Position numbers and translations under genes: made by a program
In this document: positions 1-11,414 of the stretch, one piece after another
Numbering within the stretch: position 1 is the first letter of the stretch
Layout of the letters: each line of letters opens with the position of its first letter
The notes under the pieces: model-generated
Told to the model about the DNA's origin: nothing
Seen by the model: the letters and a program-made list of their open reading frames with translations, nothing else
Database searches by the model: none
Source: Mortierella sp. BCC40632
Taxonomy: Eukaryota; Mortierellomycota; Mortierellomycetes; Mortierellales; Mortierellaceae
Reading direction: 5' to 3'
DNA: 64,000 bases
NCBI GenBank assembly: GCA_011634665.1
Contig: WAEK01000020.1
Span: 774,501 to 838,500, forward strand

Positions 1-701
1 CCACGTCCGTCGTGCATTTTTTAGAGGCACGGCGACGTGCAGCCACCAGTGGCCGACTCGCCCTGCAGTGCAGCTGGTTCTGCCTGCAGCGCAGTTGGCG
101 CCACCCGCAGTGCAGCTGGCTCTGCCTGCGGTGGCACCACTGGGTCCCACCACCTCCCTCCTCGGGGCCAAACGGCCCCTCGATGACGATGAGGAGGACG
201 AGGGCTCGCTCAAGGGTAAGAGGGCGAAGATGAGCGAGCCCGAGGAGGAGGTGGTGGCGGGGTGGATACCGAGGAGGAGGAGGAGGACACCGATGACAAT
301 GAGGAGGTCATCGGTGATGAGGACGTCGACGACACGGAGGTGGTCGTCGATGGGGGGAGGTCGACGACGTGGAGGCGGTCGTCGACGAGGAGCAGGAGGT
401 CGTCCTGGTTGACGACCTCCTTGCCGACCATGACCACGAGTTAGAGGAAGAGGACGTGGTCATGGTCGAAGAGCAGGTTGAGGTGGAGCTCGCTGTAGAC
501 GGCAGCAGCGGCTCCGAGAAGCCTCAACCTGCTGAGGAGGACATGGAAGTTGAAGGATCCCCGCAGGGCGAGGGGTTCTTCGATCTCCATGCCTCCTCGA
601 GGATGGCACTAGGGATTCTTAGACCCAGTGCCATCCTCTGCTTCGCCGCGTCCATGGGCCTAGAGATGGCCTGGCGCCTTTACAGCCTATGGCGCGGCTG
701 A
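1..701 (+). pseudogene. Truncated, frameshifted copy of the acidic repeat-element protein
   Basis: This is the 3' part of the reading frame that is intact at 8771-9470. Compared with that copy it has several small indels: an extra T in the T-run near position 20, a missing base near position 50, one G fewer in the G-run near 262, and a changed GATGATGGGG stretch near 350. The frame therefore jumps several times. Only the last part, from about 369 to the TGA at 699-701, still reads the same acidic tail (EEEDVVMVEEQVEVEL, then ASSRMALGILRPSAIL and the final WRG). I read it as a decayed copy. Confidence 0.7.
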
Positions 702-856
702 ATAGACTAATAGAGGATAGACGATAGATGCCTAGACCGATAGACATCTAGACCTGGTAAGTTGTCTTTTTTTATTATTTTATTTTTTTTTGATCATGGT
801 CAATGATATGGATAACATGCTTGTCTAACGCTTCCTGGCTCTCTCTCCTCTTTACT

Positions 857-900
<44 letters not shown>

Positions 901-2699
901 TTTTCCCTACTTCTATTTTCTTCTTTGTCCTTTCACATCTTGCCCACCTCTTTTCAATTTCCTCCGCTTTCATTTCCCATCTCCATTCCTTCCTCACATT
1001 CCTCCTTCTGTCTTTTTCCTTCTTTTTTTTCCCCTCCTTTTCTCTCACTCGCTTTCTCCCTACCATTTTCCACTCACCACTCCTCAATTTTCTCCGCCTT
1101 CATCTTTCACTTCTATTCCCACCTCATTTCTCTTCCTCTTGTTTCTCCTTCTTCCGACTTCACTCTGAACTCCTATTCACGACTCGAACCACTTGTTGGC
1201 CATCACTTTGTCTCCAGCTTCGGCAGGAGCCCGACGGCCATTATAGAGTGTTGAGGTAAGTAGAGTCACGGAGAGAGTAGAAGGTGTGAGGCTGGTGGCT
1301 GAAGGGGTTGATGGTGGAGGTGGGTGTGGTGGGACTCAGGGCGGCTGCAGTGAATGTCTTCAGCAGACATCTCAACTTGAGGCAGCGCCTTGTTTCTGGG
1401 AGGTCGAGGGGGGTTCTTTTGGACCCTCCGTGGCTTCTACTCGGCAGTCCTAGGGGAGCTGTTGGCGGTGGCCCCAAAGGTGGGCTATGGCACAACGGCT
1501 GAGGCAGCCGAGGGTCAGCGGTCGGTAGTCAGGGATTCCATTGATCCCTGGAGGCTCTCCGGAGTCTTTTGGTAAGTGTGCCATTTTAGTATAGTTTTAT
1601 TTTATTGTTCTTTTCCACAGCCGGGGTCATTTGGGCCCCACTTTTGTTTTGAGATGAGGTGAGTGAGAGAAGGGGATGGGAGGTGGGATAGGTGGGATAG
1701 GTGGGTGGCGTGGGTAGTGGAGCAGGAGCAGGAGCAGGAGCAGGAACAGAGACAGGAGCAGGAACAGGGAGAATAGGACCAGGACCAGGACCAGGACCAG
1801 GAAGAAGAATAAGAACAGGGGCAGGAGTATGAGCAGGAATAGAAGGAAGAGGTGGAAGTGGGGGAGAGGAATAAGAGGTGGTAGTGGTAGGGGTAGTATG
1901 TTTTAAATACTCGATCCCCCTGGGCCACTTCGCTCTCTGCTTATAGATTCTCTGTATGCAGGCTTTAGATAGCTTTTATTATTTTTTTGTCTTGTTCCTT
2001 TTCCATTCATCGCAGCATCGCTGTTGGTTTCAACGGTCGGCTGCACAAGATGGGTTCTGTTATATCTTTTCCACTTTGTTGGAAAAGAAGGGAGAGAAGT
2101 AGGTGGAGAAGAGGTGGTGGAGGAGGGAGAAAGAGGAGACGGTGGGTGATGGTGATGGTAGTGGTGGTAGTAGTGGCAGGAACCCTTGTTCTCTTCTGCC
2201 TGGTGTGGTTAGTTGGAGGATTACCTATAGCCAGCTTCAACAGGCAGATTCTGTTACACTTTCTTGGCTGTGGGTCTTAGATAGTCGGGGTGTTGAGTTG
2301 GTGTTTTTATTATGGTTTTTTTTCTCTTTTCGTTTGGCACACTTCCAGCTATCGGCTCAACTAAAGGGCTGACTCTTCGGCCGTGCCTCGCCGGTGTGTC
2401 AGAAGCCGACATCAGCATCTCGGGACTGTATCGAGGAGAGTCCGACCGACCAGGGACTTGGTGCATAAGTCCTTGAGTTGAGTGTTTGCTGAGGACTGAA
2501 CCTGTAGCTAAACTGAGTCTCCCCTCCCTCTTCACCGGAGACTCGCTTCAGCACCAGGCCTCCTCTCTCTACTGACTCTTTCTTACTGAAGCACAGGTCT
2601 AGGGCGCAATTTTGGATACCCCAGAGGATGCTGTGGTCCTGGTACACTATAGAGTAGAAGTGTATCCTTGACTACTATAGAGCATCCTAGAGGCAACAC

Positions 2700-2965
2700 G
2701 CAGGTCGAGTATACCCACTGGACTGGGATCAAGTACATCTACTGGACCGAGGTCAATATACCCAATGGAACAACCAACGCGGCCAGCATACCCAGTAGAC
2801 TGGTCGAGTATACCCTTTAGACCAGGATCGAATATACCCGTTAGACCAGGATCGAATATACCCGTTAGACCAGGACCGAAGTCAATATACCCAATGGACC
2901 AACCAATACCCAATACGGCCAATATACCCAATAGACTGGCCGAGATTACCCAGTGGATCAATTAA
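2700..2965. repeat. TATACCC-containing degenerate minisatellite (copy 1 tail)
   Basis: Degenerate units containing TATACCC, with phrases such as AATATACCCGTTAGACCAGGATCG, repeat about every 25-35 bases. A related but differently arranged array lies at 11415-11740 in copy 2. Neither array has a convincing reading frame of its own; the repeats read through more than one frame simply because the unit lacks stops. Confidence 0.7.
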
Positions 2966-3580
2966 CATGGCCAACATATCCAGCACAAGCAAGGTTGGCC
3001 AACACAAGCGAGGTCAGCCAGGACAAACGATGTCAGCCAGGACAAACGATGTCAGCCAGCACAAAAAAGGTTAGCCAACACAAGCAACGCCAGTCAGTGC
3101 AAGTAAAGTCAGCCGATATAAGCAAAGCAAGTCATGTAGGATCGAGGCAGAGCTGTCAGGACCAAATACTATAAACTACCAGCGAGTCAAGGATCTTACA
3201 AGACAAAAAAAAGGGAAAAAACAAAAAGCCGAAGGTGCAACCGAGGTATACCAAGGCGCTAGATAAGGTATGGCCAAGGTTTAATCAAGATACGGCCAAG
3301 AGACGAATGGGTAATGAACAAGGAACGAACGAGGAACGAACGAGGAACGAACAAATAACGGGCGAAGAATGAACGAGGAAGGAACAAATAACGGGCGAAG
3401 AATGAGCGAGGAAGGAACAAGGAAAGGACAAGGAAGTAGCAAGGAAGGAACAAGGAAGGAACAAGGAATGAACAAGGAATGATCCAGGGACGAACGAAGA
3501 AACAAAGAATGAGCAAGGACTACGAACAAGAAACGAGAAACGAAGAAACGAACAAGGATCACGAGTAAGGCAAAAAAAAC

Positions 3581-3625
<45 letters not shown>

Positions 3626-4736
3626 AGACACGAACAAAGCACAAAAAGGTACAAACAGGGGTGGCGAAGGCCAGTCACCCACAAGGTGGGGCGTATGAAA
3701 AGCTAGCCAGACCAGAGTTAATAATGGATAGGGCCCCTGCTAAGGTGAGGTAGGACATCATGCATAGCGCAGGCATAGCAAATGCGCAGACAGGTGAAAG
3801 ATCGGACAAAAAAAAAGCAAGAAGGACAACAAGATCAACAAAGCCAAGACAAGACAAGGCAAGAAAAGGCAAGAAATGATAGGATAGGTAGGATTAGGAC
3901 AGGGCACGGCAGGACAAAGTACAGCCGCTTTCAAACCAAAGGGGAAAAAAAAGGAAGGAAGGAGGGAAGGAAGGAAAGATGGGCAAGACATAGCGTCGAC
4001 AAACTCCAGACACAAACAGCAAATCTTCAAACCAAAAAAAAAGCTGGACAAGACAAAGCGTCGACAAGCTTCATATACAAACAATCACCATTCAATCCTA
4101 CCTTAGCTAAATACTTGCACTTGCATATCCTTTCTTGCTTTGATTTATTAAAAAAATACTTTGCTTTTCCTTTCACTGGTTATTTGAGACTGGGTGGTGT
4201 CTACAGAGTAAGAGGTTGAAAATATTCAAGATTTGGTCAAGGGGAAAGAGATCCAGAGGCACAAAGCCAGATAGGGTGTGAAGAACATGAGGCATGGATA
4301 GGAAGCCCGACGTCTGTGGGCGCAGAGAAGGATTTTTTCATTGCTCCCTTTTTATGGTCCTTGTCCTGGCAGAGTCGGCAATATCCTCTAACGACATGAA
4401 TACACACTATCAGCGGCGAGTGGTCGAAGATCGAATGGGGAGCCTCTATGCACTCCATTCCTTTCATCACTGTGCCTCTCACTGGAGTCCCCCCACCCCT
4501 CATCTCTTCTCAGTCTCACTATCCACACCTTTTTTTTTTTTTTTCCTCAGTCGTTGCCACTCTTAGAACCACAGTATTGTCGAGACCTTCTTCAAATACC
4601 CTGTAGTCTTTTCCTGAGATTTCAGAGATTATAGTTCAAGTTCTAAAGGTTGAATTCATCCTACTCGACAAACAATGAAACTGCTGAAAAAATGACCAGT
4701 AGTCTTTGGTGATCATGTCGCTCCTATTTGCGCAGT

Positions 4737-5102
4737 CTACGTGATTCTCACAACTCGATAATCTTGGATGCCTAGAAGAAGCTGCAGTTTTGGCAATACG
4801 ACCTTGATGTGCCTGTCGATTCCCAGCATTAGATTTGCCTTCTCTGGATAGTTAATGCACTGTAACAGAGATCTGTAAACCAAGGAAATTGATGCGTCAA
4901 GTGCGAATCAGGCAGTTCTTACATAAAGCGAATCGTACCATGCAGGCCTTGGACGAGTCGTCCAGGCAAAAGAAGTCGAGTATCGAGTTTCGATGGTAGC
5001 GCCTTTTGATGTCACTTGGTCAAGGCGAGGCGCACACTCCAAAAGATCAAGAGACCCTTGTTGGAGGATCCTTGCTGACATGCTGCTGTTGGATGGGCAC
5101 AT
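4737..5102 (-). pseudogene. Coding-like remnant, unknown function
   Basis: On the minus strand, about 4930-5102 reads as an open, protein-like exon with the phrases LDLLECAPRLDQVTSKG and RPRPAWYDSLY, followed by a good donor GTAAGAAC. After a TTTACAG acceptor near 4873, a second protein-like stretch (INYPEKANLMLGIDRHIK, then LQLLLGIQDYRVVRIT) ends at a TAG at 4737-4739. The two exons do not join in phase: the simple join gives an early stop. No start is clear either. It could be a decayed gene or a gene with a missed small exon. I do not recognise the family. Confidence 0.25.
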
Positions 5103-5973
5103 CCGATATGAGTTCGGGTCCTATTTCGTGCGCAGGTCTGTCTCGTCGCATCAGACATGAAAGAAGCCAGAGGGGGCGCAGGGTCATCCTTGTTAATTCT
5201 GGATTATCGAGTTTCTCTTATTCAGTTTGGTGAAATTATAGATACCTGCATATTTCCCTACTCTCTGATACTACATCAAGATTCACAATATCAAAGTTCC
5301 ATGGTGGGAAAAATGGACAGCCAGCTCCAACGTTTCCAAGTCTGCTGCAGAATGTCTTTTGCAGTTGCTTCCTCCTCCGAACTTCCATAACGTGTACTTT
5401 CCCAACTTTGTGCTGTGCCTTGAGGAATGGTAGTCAATTCACGGTATACATTGTTCAAACAAGCAATAAAATAGATACTAGATAAGTACTAGAGGTGCCT
5501 CCCTTTATAATACCGGGTCATACTTTGGTCTTTGCTTGAGCAAGGTATTGGAGTTGAGCTCAGTGGGAGGAGCAGCTGTATTCGCTTGGCTGGTCTTTAT
5601 TGAGAATGGTAATGGTCCTATCAGAGCATCGAATATTTTCACCACGACTAGCAGACCCATCTTCTCATACACTAGTCCTAGCAATGCTTTTTTTTTTTTT
5701 TTTTTTATGGGCCCTTCAGTTTTCTTTACAATGGTCTGGGTCGGTGGTGTCGCCTTTGTGGTCTTGTTGGCAGAATGGGCTTGGACAGGATTCAGTATCC
5801 ACCCCCATTAATCCGATGCCCCTACTCTTCATCTGTAAGCTTTTTTTCCCTAAGATATCTGAAATCGGTGTGTTGACTTCCCCTTACTGACATCGTGTGT
5901 TCTTATCACATCTCCATTGGGGAGTCGAGACTTGCAGATAAAAATCCCAGCCGTTGTCACCATCGGGAAGACA

Positions 5974-6393
5974 ATGAGCGCCCTGGTTCCTCTGGCTATT
6001 CTCCTGGTTGTGGTTGTCAGTTCTATTGACGCCACCATTCAGGATGATGCTGCAGGTTACTGGAGCTGTTGGCTACCAGAGCTGTAAATTTACTCATGAA
6101 ATCGGGTAGCCATCTCTATTCCAGTCTCTACCATGGTTTCACCCATCCTCTCCTGTGACTGAGGCATGTGTCGATTGGGGTGAGACGTGCAAGATTGGTT
6201 AGAAGTGAAGATTTTCTTCTTTGAAGCGCTGAGGTGGTTGGAGAGACGTCAACTGGTCGAGACCAATAAAGTTCGCCAGATCTACAAAGGAATTAGCAAC
6301 GAAAGCCAGTTGGTTTGGTGTCATTGGGTGGATATCACGGACGAATACCGTCGCGTTCCTGTGTATGACTGGAGAGAAACGCGCTCTCGATAG
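5974..6393 (+). other. Possible small secreted-protein gene or remnant
   Basis: The ATG at 5974 opens a 37-codon frame whose first 20 residues look like a signal peptide (MSALVPLAILLVVVVSSIDA). It stops at 6085-6087. About 100 bases on, in the same frame, a 69-codon open stretch (6187-6393) reads WLEVKIFFFEALRWLERRQL and later QLVWCHWVDITDEYRRVPVY, which looks protein-like. A GT within GCAGGTTACTGG could splice the two, but I could not fix an acceptor with confidence. I do not recognise a family; this may be a remnant. Confidence 0.25.
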
Positions 6394-7215
6394 TCGGTCT
6401 CTTGAGCGATTTTTTCTTTTTGCCCAGCTCTAAATCTCAAGGAGGCTGTGCGGACTAGATGCATGCATGTCGATGTTTGGTCTGTGCAACTTGTGCTTTG
6501 CCCATCTCTGACGGGGTGCAGTACAATGCAGTAAAGGGCGATGCACTGACACAGATGCAGCTGTATTCCTGGAGGAACGATTTTCTCTTCATCCTTCTCT
6601 AGTCCTTCAACTCTCGTGCCTGACTCTTACACTCTCATTCTCTCACTCTCTCGCTCTCGTTCTCCACTCACAGTTCTCCTCTCACGTACACCAAGTATAC
6701 TAAGATTTGGTAGTGTGCACAGACCCTTCCCGAGGATGTCACAGCCACCGAGAGATAAACAGCGCGTCGCGGAAACTTGATGCACTCTGGCTTTCCCGCA
6801 TCTTCATCCCGCAGCCACGTCATTGCCATCGCCATCTCATTTCCGTTGTCATTACCATCGCCATTGACATTGCCATAGCCATAGCCATAGCCATCAGTTC
6901 CTCTCATCTTCCATCTCTCTCTTCTCCCTAGCCCCCATCTCTTGTCTTTGTTCTCTCTCTATTTCTGTGTTCTTTCGTGTCGCCGCCCGCCCCAGTATCT
7001 CTGCCGCGACTCTTTCTACTATCTCCACTCCTTCTCCCTTCGTCCCCGCCCCCCTTCTCTTCTCTTTTCTTTTCTTTTTTTTTTTTCTTTCTCTCTTTCT
7101 CTCTTTCTCTTTCAATGCTTTTCACTTTTTTTTTCTTTTTTTTTCAACAAATTTTTCTTGCTTTCTCCAATCCAATTTTTGCCCCAAAAAAAAAAAAAAA
7201 AACCTCGGGAAAAAG

Positions 7216-7249
<34 letters not shown>

Positions 7250-7272
7250 ACAAAAAAATATCTATATTCACT

Positions 7273-8084
7273 ATGAAGGTAAATGGTCTTCTCTTCGATA
7301 TCCTTGCACTGTATTTGCCTTTTGGAGTTCCTTTTGGCAAGATGTTAGTATTCTAATATTTTCTCTACCTGTTCTTCTACAGGCCGCTCCAAGAAATAAG
7401 ACCGTACTCCTGAAGCAGCAGCAGCAGCAAGAACTTCAGGAACGGCAAGAGCAGCAGCACCAGCAACAGCATCAACATCAGCAACAGCATCAACATCAGC
7501 AACAGCACCAACAGCACCAACAGTACCAACAACAGCAGCAGCAGGACCTGGCTCTCGAGAACTTGCTGGAGCGCATGCAGATCCAGCAACAGCAGCCTCA
7601 GAGACTGGAAGTTCTTCTCGATGCGCTGCAGCTCGCTTCGTCCTCGACCTCGTCCTCGTCCGTGTCCGCGTCCGTGTCCGTGTCCCCGCCCGTCTCCTTG
7701 TCGACCCAGTCATTGCCGTCGACCCAGCCCGCGCCGTCCCTTGCCTGCCCGCCCCTGCCCGCCCCACTCCCCTTGCCTTCGTCCTTCCGGTCGTTGATCT
7801 TCTCGTCGACCCAGTCCGATGACGACTGTTCCTCCTCGTCTTCGTCTCCTTAAAAGCTCCCTCCTCATTTGGGCCGGTCCGTTGCCTGGTTTTGTCTTCC
7901 TCCGGCTCCATCCACCCCCTCTTTCCTCTCCGTCTCCTTCCTCCTCCTTCCCCTCCCTTCCTTTCCCTTCCCCCGGGTCCCTCCGTCATCTCCGTCTCCA
8001 TCTCCATCTTCCGATGATTTCATCGAGCCTCCCCCCTTTCTGTCATCATCCATCATCATCATCTCCTCTTCCTCTTCATATTCC

Positions 8085-8115
<31 letters not shown>

Positions 8116-9470
8116 TTTTTCATTTCCTCATCATCATCATTTTCATCTCCTCATCCCTCTTCCTCCTCCTCCGTTTCATTTTCTCCTCCTCCTCCCCCCC
8201 TGTCTTCTCCGTTTCCCCTCCTCCACCCCGTCTTCCCCTTCCCCCTTTGGGTCCCCCCTTCCCCACCGCGGCTCCTCTCCCCACCGCGGTGCCGCTCCTC
8301 ACGCTGGCGCAGCCGCCACCATCAGTGCTGCCCAGCGTCTCCCTCTCTTCTCTCCTCCTCACTTCGTCGGCGGGTCCCCGAGCGACCCGGCGCTGTCCTC
8401 GGGGACAGCCATACCCGCCGTCGAGCGTCCGTCGTGGCCACCTAGAGGCCCGACGGCGCGATCTCCTCAGGCTGAGGGTCCCCCGCCCAGCAGCCCAGCC
8501 CCCGGTTCCGGCTCCAGTTCCGGTTCCGGTCCAGGCTGTGCTGCCCCTCAGTCAGCGCTGTCCCCGAGCTACCCCATGCCGTCCTCGGGGACAGCCGTAT
8601 CCACCCCCCGGCATCCGTCGTGCCCATGTTCTGGCACGGCGGAATGCCCTTTTGCGGTCGCGGGTTCCTAGACCCGCAGCACAGCCTCTGGTCCAGGCTG
8701 TGTTGCCCCGCGACCGTAGCCATCCTCGAGAGACGGCTGGCCGTCTCCGAGGGTGGCCATATCCCCCGGCCCACGTCCGTCGTGCATTTTTAGAGGCACG
8801 GCGACGTGCAGCCACCCAGTGGCCGACTCGCCCTGCAGTGCAGCTGGTTCTGCCTGCAGCGCAGTTGGCGCCACCCGCAGTGCAGCTGGCTCTGCCTGCG
8901 GTGGCACCACTGGGTCCCACCACCTCCCTCCTCGGGGCCAAACGGCCCCTCGATGACGATGAGGAGGACGAGGGCTCGCTCAAGGGTAAGAGGGCGAAGA
9001 TGAGCGAGCCCGAGGAGGAGGTGGTGGCGGGGGTGGATACCGAGGAGGAGGAGGACACCGATGACAATGAGGAGGTCATCGGTGATGAGGACGTCGACGA
9101 CACGGAGGTGGTCGTCGATGATGGGGAGGTCGACGACGTGGAGGCGGTCGTCGACGAGGAGCAGGAGGTCGTCCTGGTTGACGACCTCCTTGCCGACCAT
9201 GACCACGAGTTAGAGGAAGAGGACGTGGTCATGGTCGAAGAGCAGGTTGAGGTGGAGCTCGCTGTAGACGGCAGCAGCGGCTCCGAGAAGCCTCAACCTG
9301 CTGAGGAGGACATGGAAGTTGAAGGATCCCCGCAGGGCGAGGGGTTCTTCGATCTCCATGCCTCCTCGAGGATGGCACTAGGGATTCTTAGACCCAGTGC
9401 CATCCTCTGCTTCGCCGCGTCCATGGGCCTAGAGATGGCCTGGCGCCTTTACAGCCTATGGCGCGGCTGA
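7273..9470 (+). pseudogene. Polyglutamine / acidic repeat-element protein with in-frame stop
   Basis: ATG AAG at 7273-7278 is followed by an intron with a GTAAAT donor and CTACAG acceptor (7279-7382). The open frame resumes at 7383. About 60 residues of Gln/His-rich sequence (runs of Q, HQQQHQHQQQ) are followed by a Leu-rich patch (LALENLLERMQIQQQQ) and Ser/Pro-rich sequence up to a TAA at 7851-7853. The same frame then stays open for 539 codons to the TGA at 9468-9470. It covers a Ser/Pro-rich region, three Arg/Pro-rich repeats of about 53 residues (8373-8850), a basic patch (LKGKRAKMSEPEEE) and a strongly acidic tail of Glu/Asp/Val. The continuous frame on both sides of the TAA suggests one protein broken by a stop, or a small unrecognised intron that removes it. 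I do not recognise the family; the basic patch could be a nuclear signal. Confidence 0.45.
8373..8850 (+). repeat. Three ~160-bp in-frame repeats coding Arg/Pro-rich modules
   Basis: Three successive units each encode a variant of RG-PYPP, two Arg, an ARR motif, RVPRPAAQP and then a VQAVLP-like linker. Units begin at about 8373, 8531 and 8693. The third unit diverges and runs into the acidic part. The repeats keep the frame, which supports real translation of this stretch at some time. Confidence 0.7.
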
Positions 9471-9614
9471 ATAGACTGATAGACGATAGAGATGATAGAT
9501 GCCATAGACGCATAGATCGATAGACGTCTAGACCTGGTAAGTTGTCTTTTTTCGATCAAGTTCAATGATATGGATAACATGCTTGTCTAACGCTTCCTGG
9601 CTCTTTCCTCTCTT

Positions 9615-9653
<39 letters not shown>

Positions 9654-11414
9654 CTTTTTTTTTTTTTTTTCATTTGTCCTTTCACATCTCGCCAACCTCT
9701 TTACAATTTTCTCCGCTTGCATTTTCCATCTCTATTCCTTCCTCATATTCCTCCTTCTTTTGTCTTTTTTTCTTTTTCTTTTCTCCTTCACTTTTCTCTC
9801 ACTCGCTTTCTTCTTACCATTTTCCACTCACCACTCCTCAATTTTCTCCGCCTTCATCTTTCACTTCTATTCCCACCTCACTTCTCTTCCTCTCATTGTC
9901 TCCTTCTCCTGGCTTCACTCTGGACTCCTATCCACGACTCGAACCGCTTGCATCTTCTGTTGGCCATCACTTTGTCTCCAGCCTCGGCAGGAGCCCGACG
10001 GCCATTATAGAGTGTTGAGGTAAGTAGAGTCACGGAGAGAGTAGAAGGTGTGAGGCTGGTGGCTGAAGGGGTTGATGGTGGAGGTGGGTGTGGTGGGACT
10101 CAGGGCGGCTGCAGTGGATGTCTTCAGCAGACATCTCAACTTGAGGCAGCGCCTTGTTTCTGGGAGGTCGAGGGGGGTTCTTTTGGACCCTCCGTGGCTT
10201 CTACTCGGCAGTCCTAGGGGAGCTGTTGGCGGTGGCCCCAAAGGTGGGCTATGGCACAACGGCTGAGGCAGCCGAGGGTCAGCGGTCGGTAGTCAGGGAT
10301 TCCATTGATCCCTGGAGGCTCTCCGGAGTCTTTTGGTAAGTGTGCCATTTTAGTATAGTTTTATTTTATTGTTCTTTTCCACAGCCGGGGTCATTTGGGC
10401 CCCACTTTTGTTTTGAGGTGAGTGAGTGGGAGATGGGGATGGGAGGTGGGTGACGTGGGTAGTGGAGGAACAGGAACAGGAACAAGAGCAGGAGCATGAA
10501 CGGGAAGAAGACCAGGTACAGAGGCAGAAATAGGAACAGGAACAGGAACAGGGAGGAGGGGGATAAGAAGTGGCGGTAGTAGTGGGGGTAGTGGAAGGGG
10601 TATATTTTAAATACTCGATTCCCCTGGGCCACTTCGCTCTCTGCTTATAGATTCTCTGTATGCAGGCTTTAGATAGCTTTTATTTATTGATTTTTGTCTT
10701 GTTCCCTTTCCATCCACCGCAGCATTGCCGTTGATTTCAACGGTCGGCTGCATAAGATGGGTTCTGTTATATCTTTTCCACTTTGTTGGAAAAGAAGGGA
10801 GAGAAGTAGGTGGAGAAGAGGTGGTGGAGGAGGGAGAAAGAGGAGACGGTGGGTGATGGTGATGGTAGTGGTGGTAGTAGTGGCAGGAACCCTTGTTCTC
10901 TTCTGCCTGGCGTGGTTAGTTGGAGGATTACCTCTGATCAGCTTCAACAGGCAGGCTCTGTTACACTTTCTTGGCTGTGGGTCTTAGATAGTCGGGGTGT
11001 TGAGTTGGTGTTTTTATTATGGTTTTTTTTTCTCTTTTCGTTTGGCACACTTCCAGCTATCGGCTCAACTAAAGGGCTGACTCTTCGGCCGTGCCTCGCC
11101 GGTGTGTCAGAAGCCGACATCAGCATCTCGGGACTGTATCGAGGAGAGTCCGACCGACCAGGGACTTGGTGCATAAGTCCTTGAGTTGAGTGTTTGCTGA
11201 GGACTGAACCTGTAGCTAAACTGAGTCTCCCCTCCCTCTTCACCGGAGACTCGCTTCAGCACCAGGCCTCCTCTCTCTACTGACTCTTTCTTACTGAAGC
11301 ACAGGTCTAGGGCGCAATTTTGGATACCCCAGAGGATGCTGTGGTCCTGGTACACTATAGAGTAGAAGTGTCCTTGACTACCATAGAGCATCTTAGAAGC
11401 AACACGAGCAGGCC

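Larger units (their letters stand above)
1..4290 (+). repeat. Dispersed repeat element, copy 1 (left-truncated by window edge)
   Basis: Positions 1 to about 2690 match 8771 to about 11390 almost base for base, in the same orientation. The match covers the end of an acidic-protein reading frame, pyrimidine-rich spacers, several conserved GTAAGT donors and CAG acceptors, and a block ending near the phrase CCTGGTACACTATAGAGTAGAAGTG. After that the copies share style but not sequence. Copy 1 has TATACCC-containing minisatellites (about 2700-2960), CAAGC/GTCAGCC repeats (about 2970-3140), GAACGAGGAAC repeats (about 3310-3530) and an AAC triplet run (about 3584-3624). Both copies come back together at a weakly conserved 3' end containing GTGTCTACAGA and CACAAA-CCAGAT (about 4197-4280 here). 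The 5' part lies outside the window. The sequences after the two 3' ends differ, so these are dispersed copies, not one tandem segmental duplication. Confidence 0.85.
4291..7272. other. Intergenic stretch with weak gene remnants
   Basis: I found no complete gene between the end of repeat copy 1 and the start of the gene in copy 2. The stretch holds two coding-like patches, listed separately (4737-5102 minus and 5974-6393 plus), a T-run at about 5690-5706, a CCATAG/CATTGC hexamer-like run at about 6820-6895, and pyrimidine-rich sequence at about 7010-7150. Poly(A)-rich sequence at about 7185-7248 leads into the repeat-element gene. I saw no tRNA or rRNA. Confidence 0.5.

Noticed and set aside
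2765..2965. A 66-codon plus-strand frame with IPVRPG repeats
   Set aside because: It is the translation of the TATACCC minisatellite; the opposite strand reads equally well and there is no start, splice or domain support.
3584..3624. AAC triplet run as a CRISPR or regulatory array
   Set aside because: It is a plain trinucleotide microsatellite without spacers; no CRISPR array exists in this eukaryotic window.
7345..8007. Minus-strand open frame of 220 codons with Arg/Thr repeats
   Set aside because: It is antisense to the Gln/Ser-rich repeat-element frame; the plus-strand reading has an intron with proper signals and coherent charged domains, while this one has neither.
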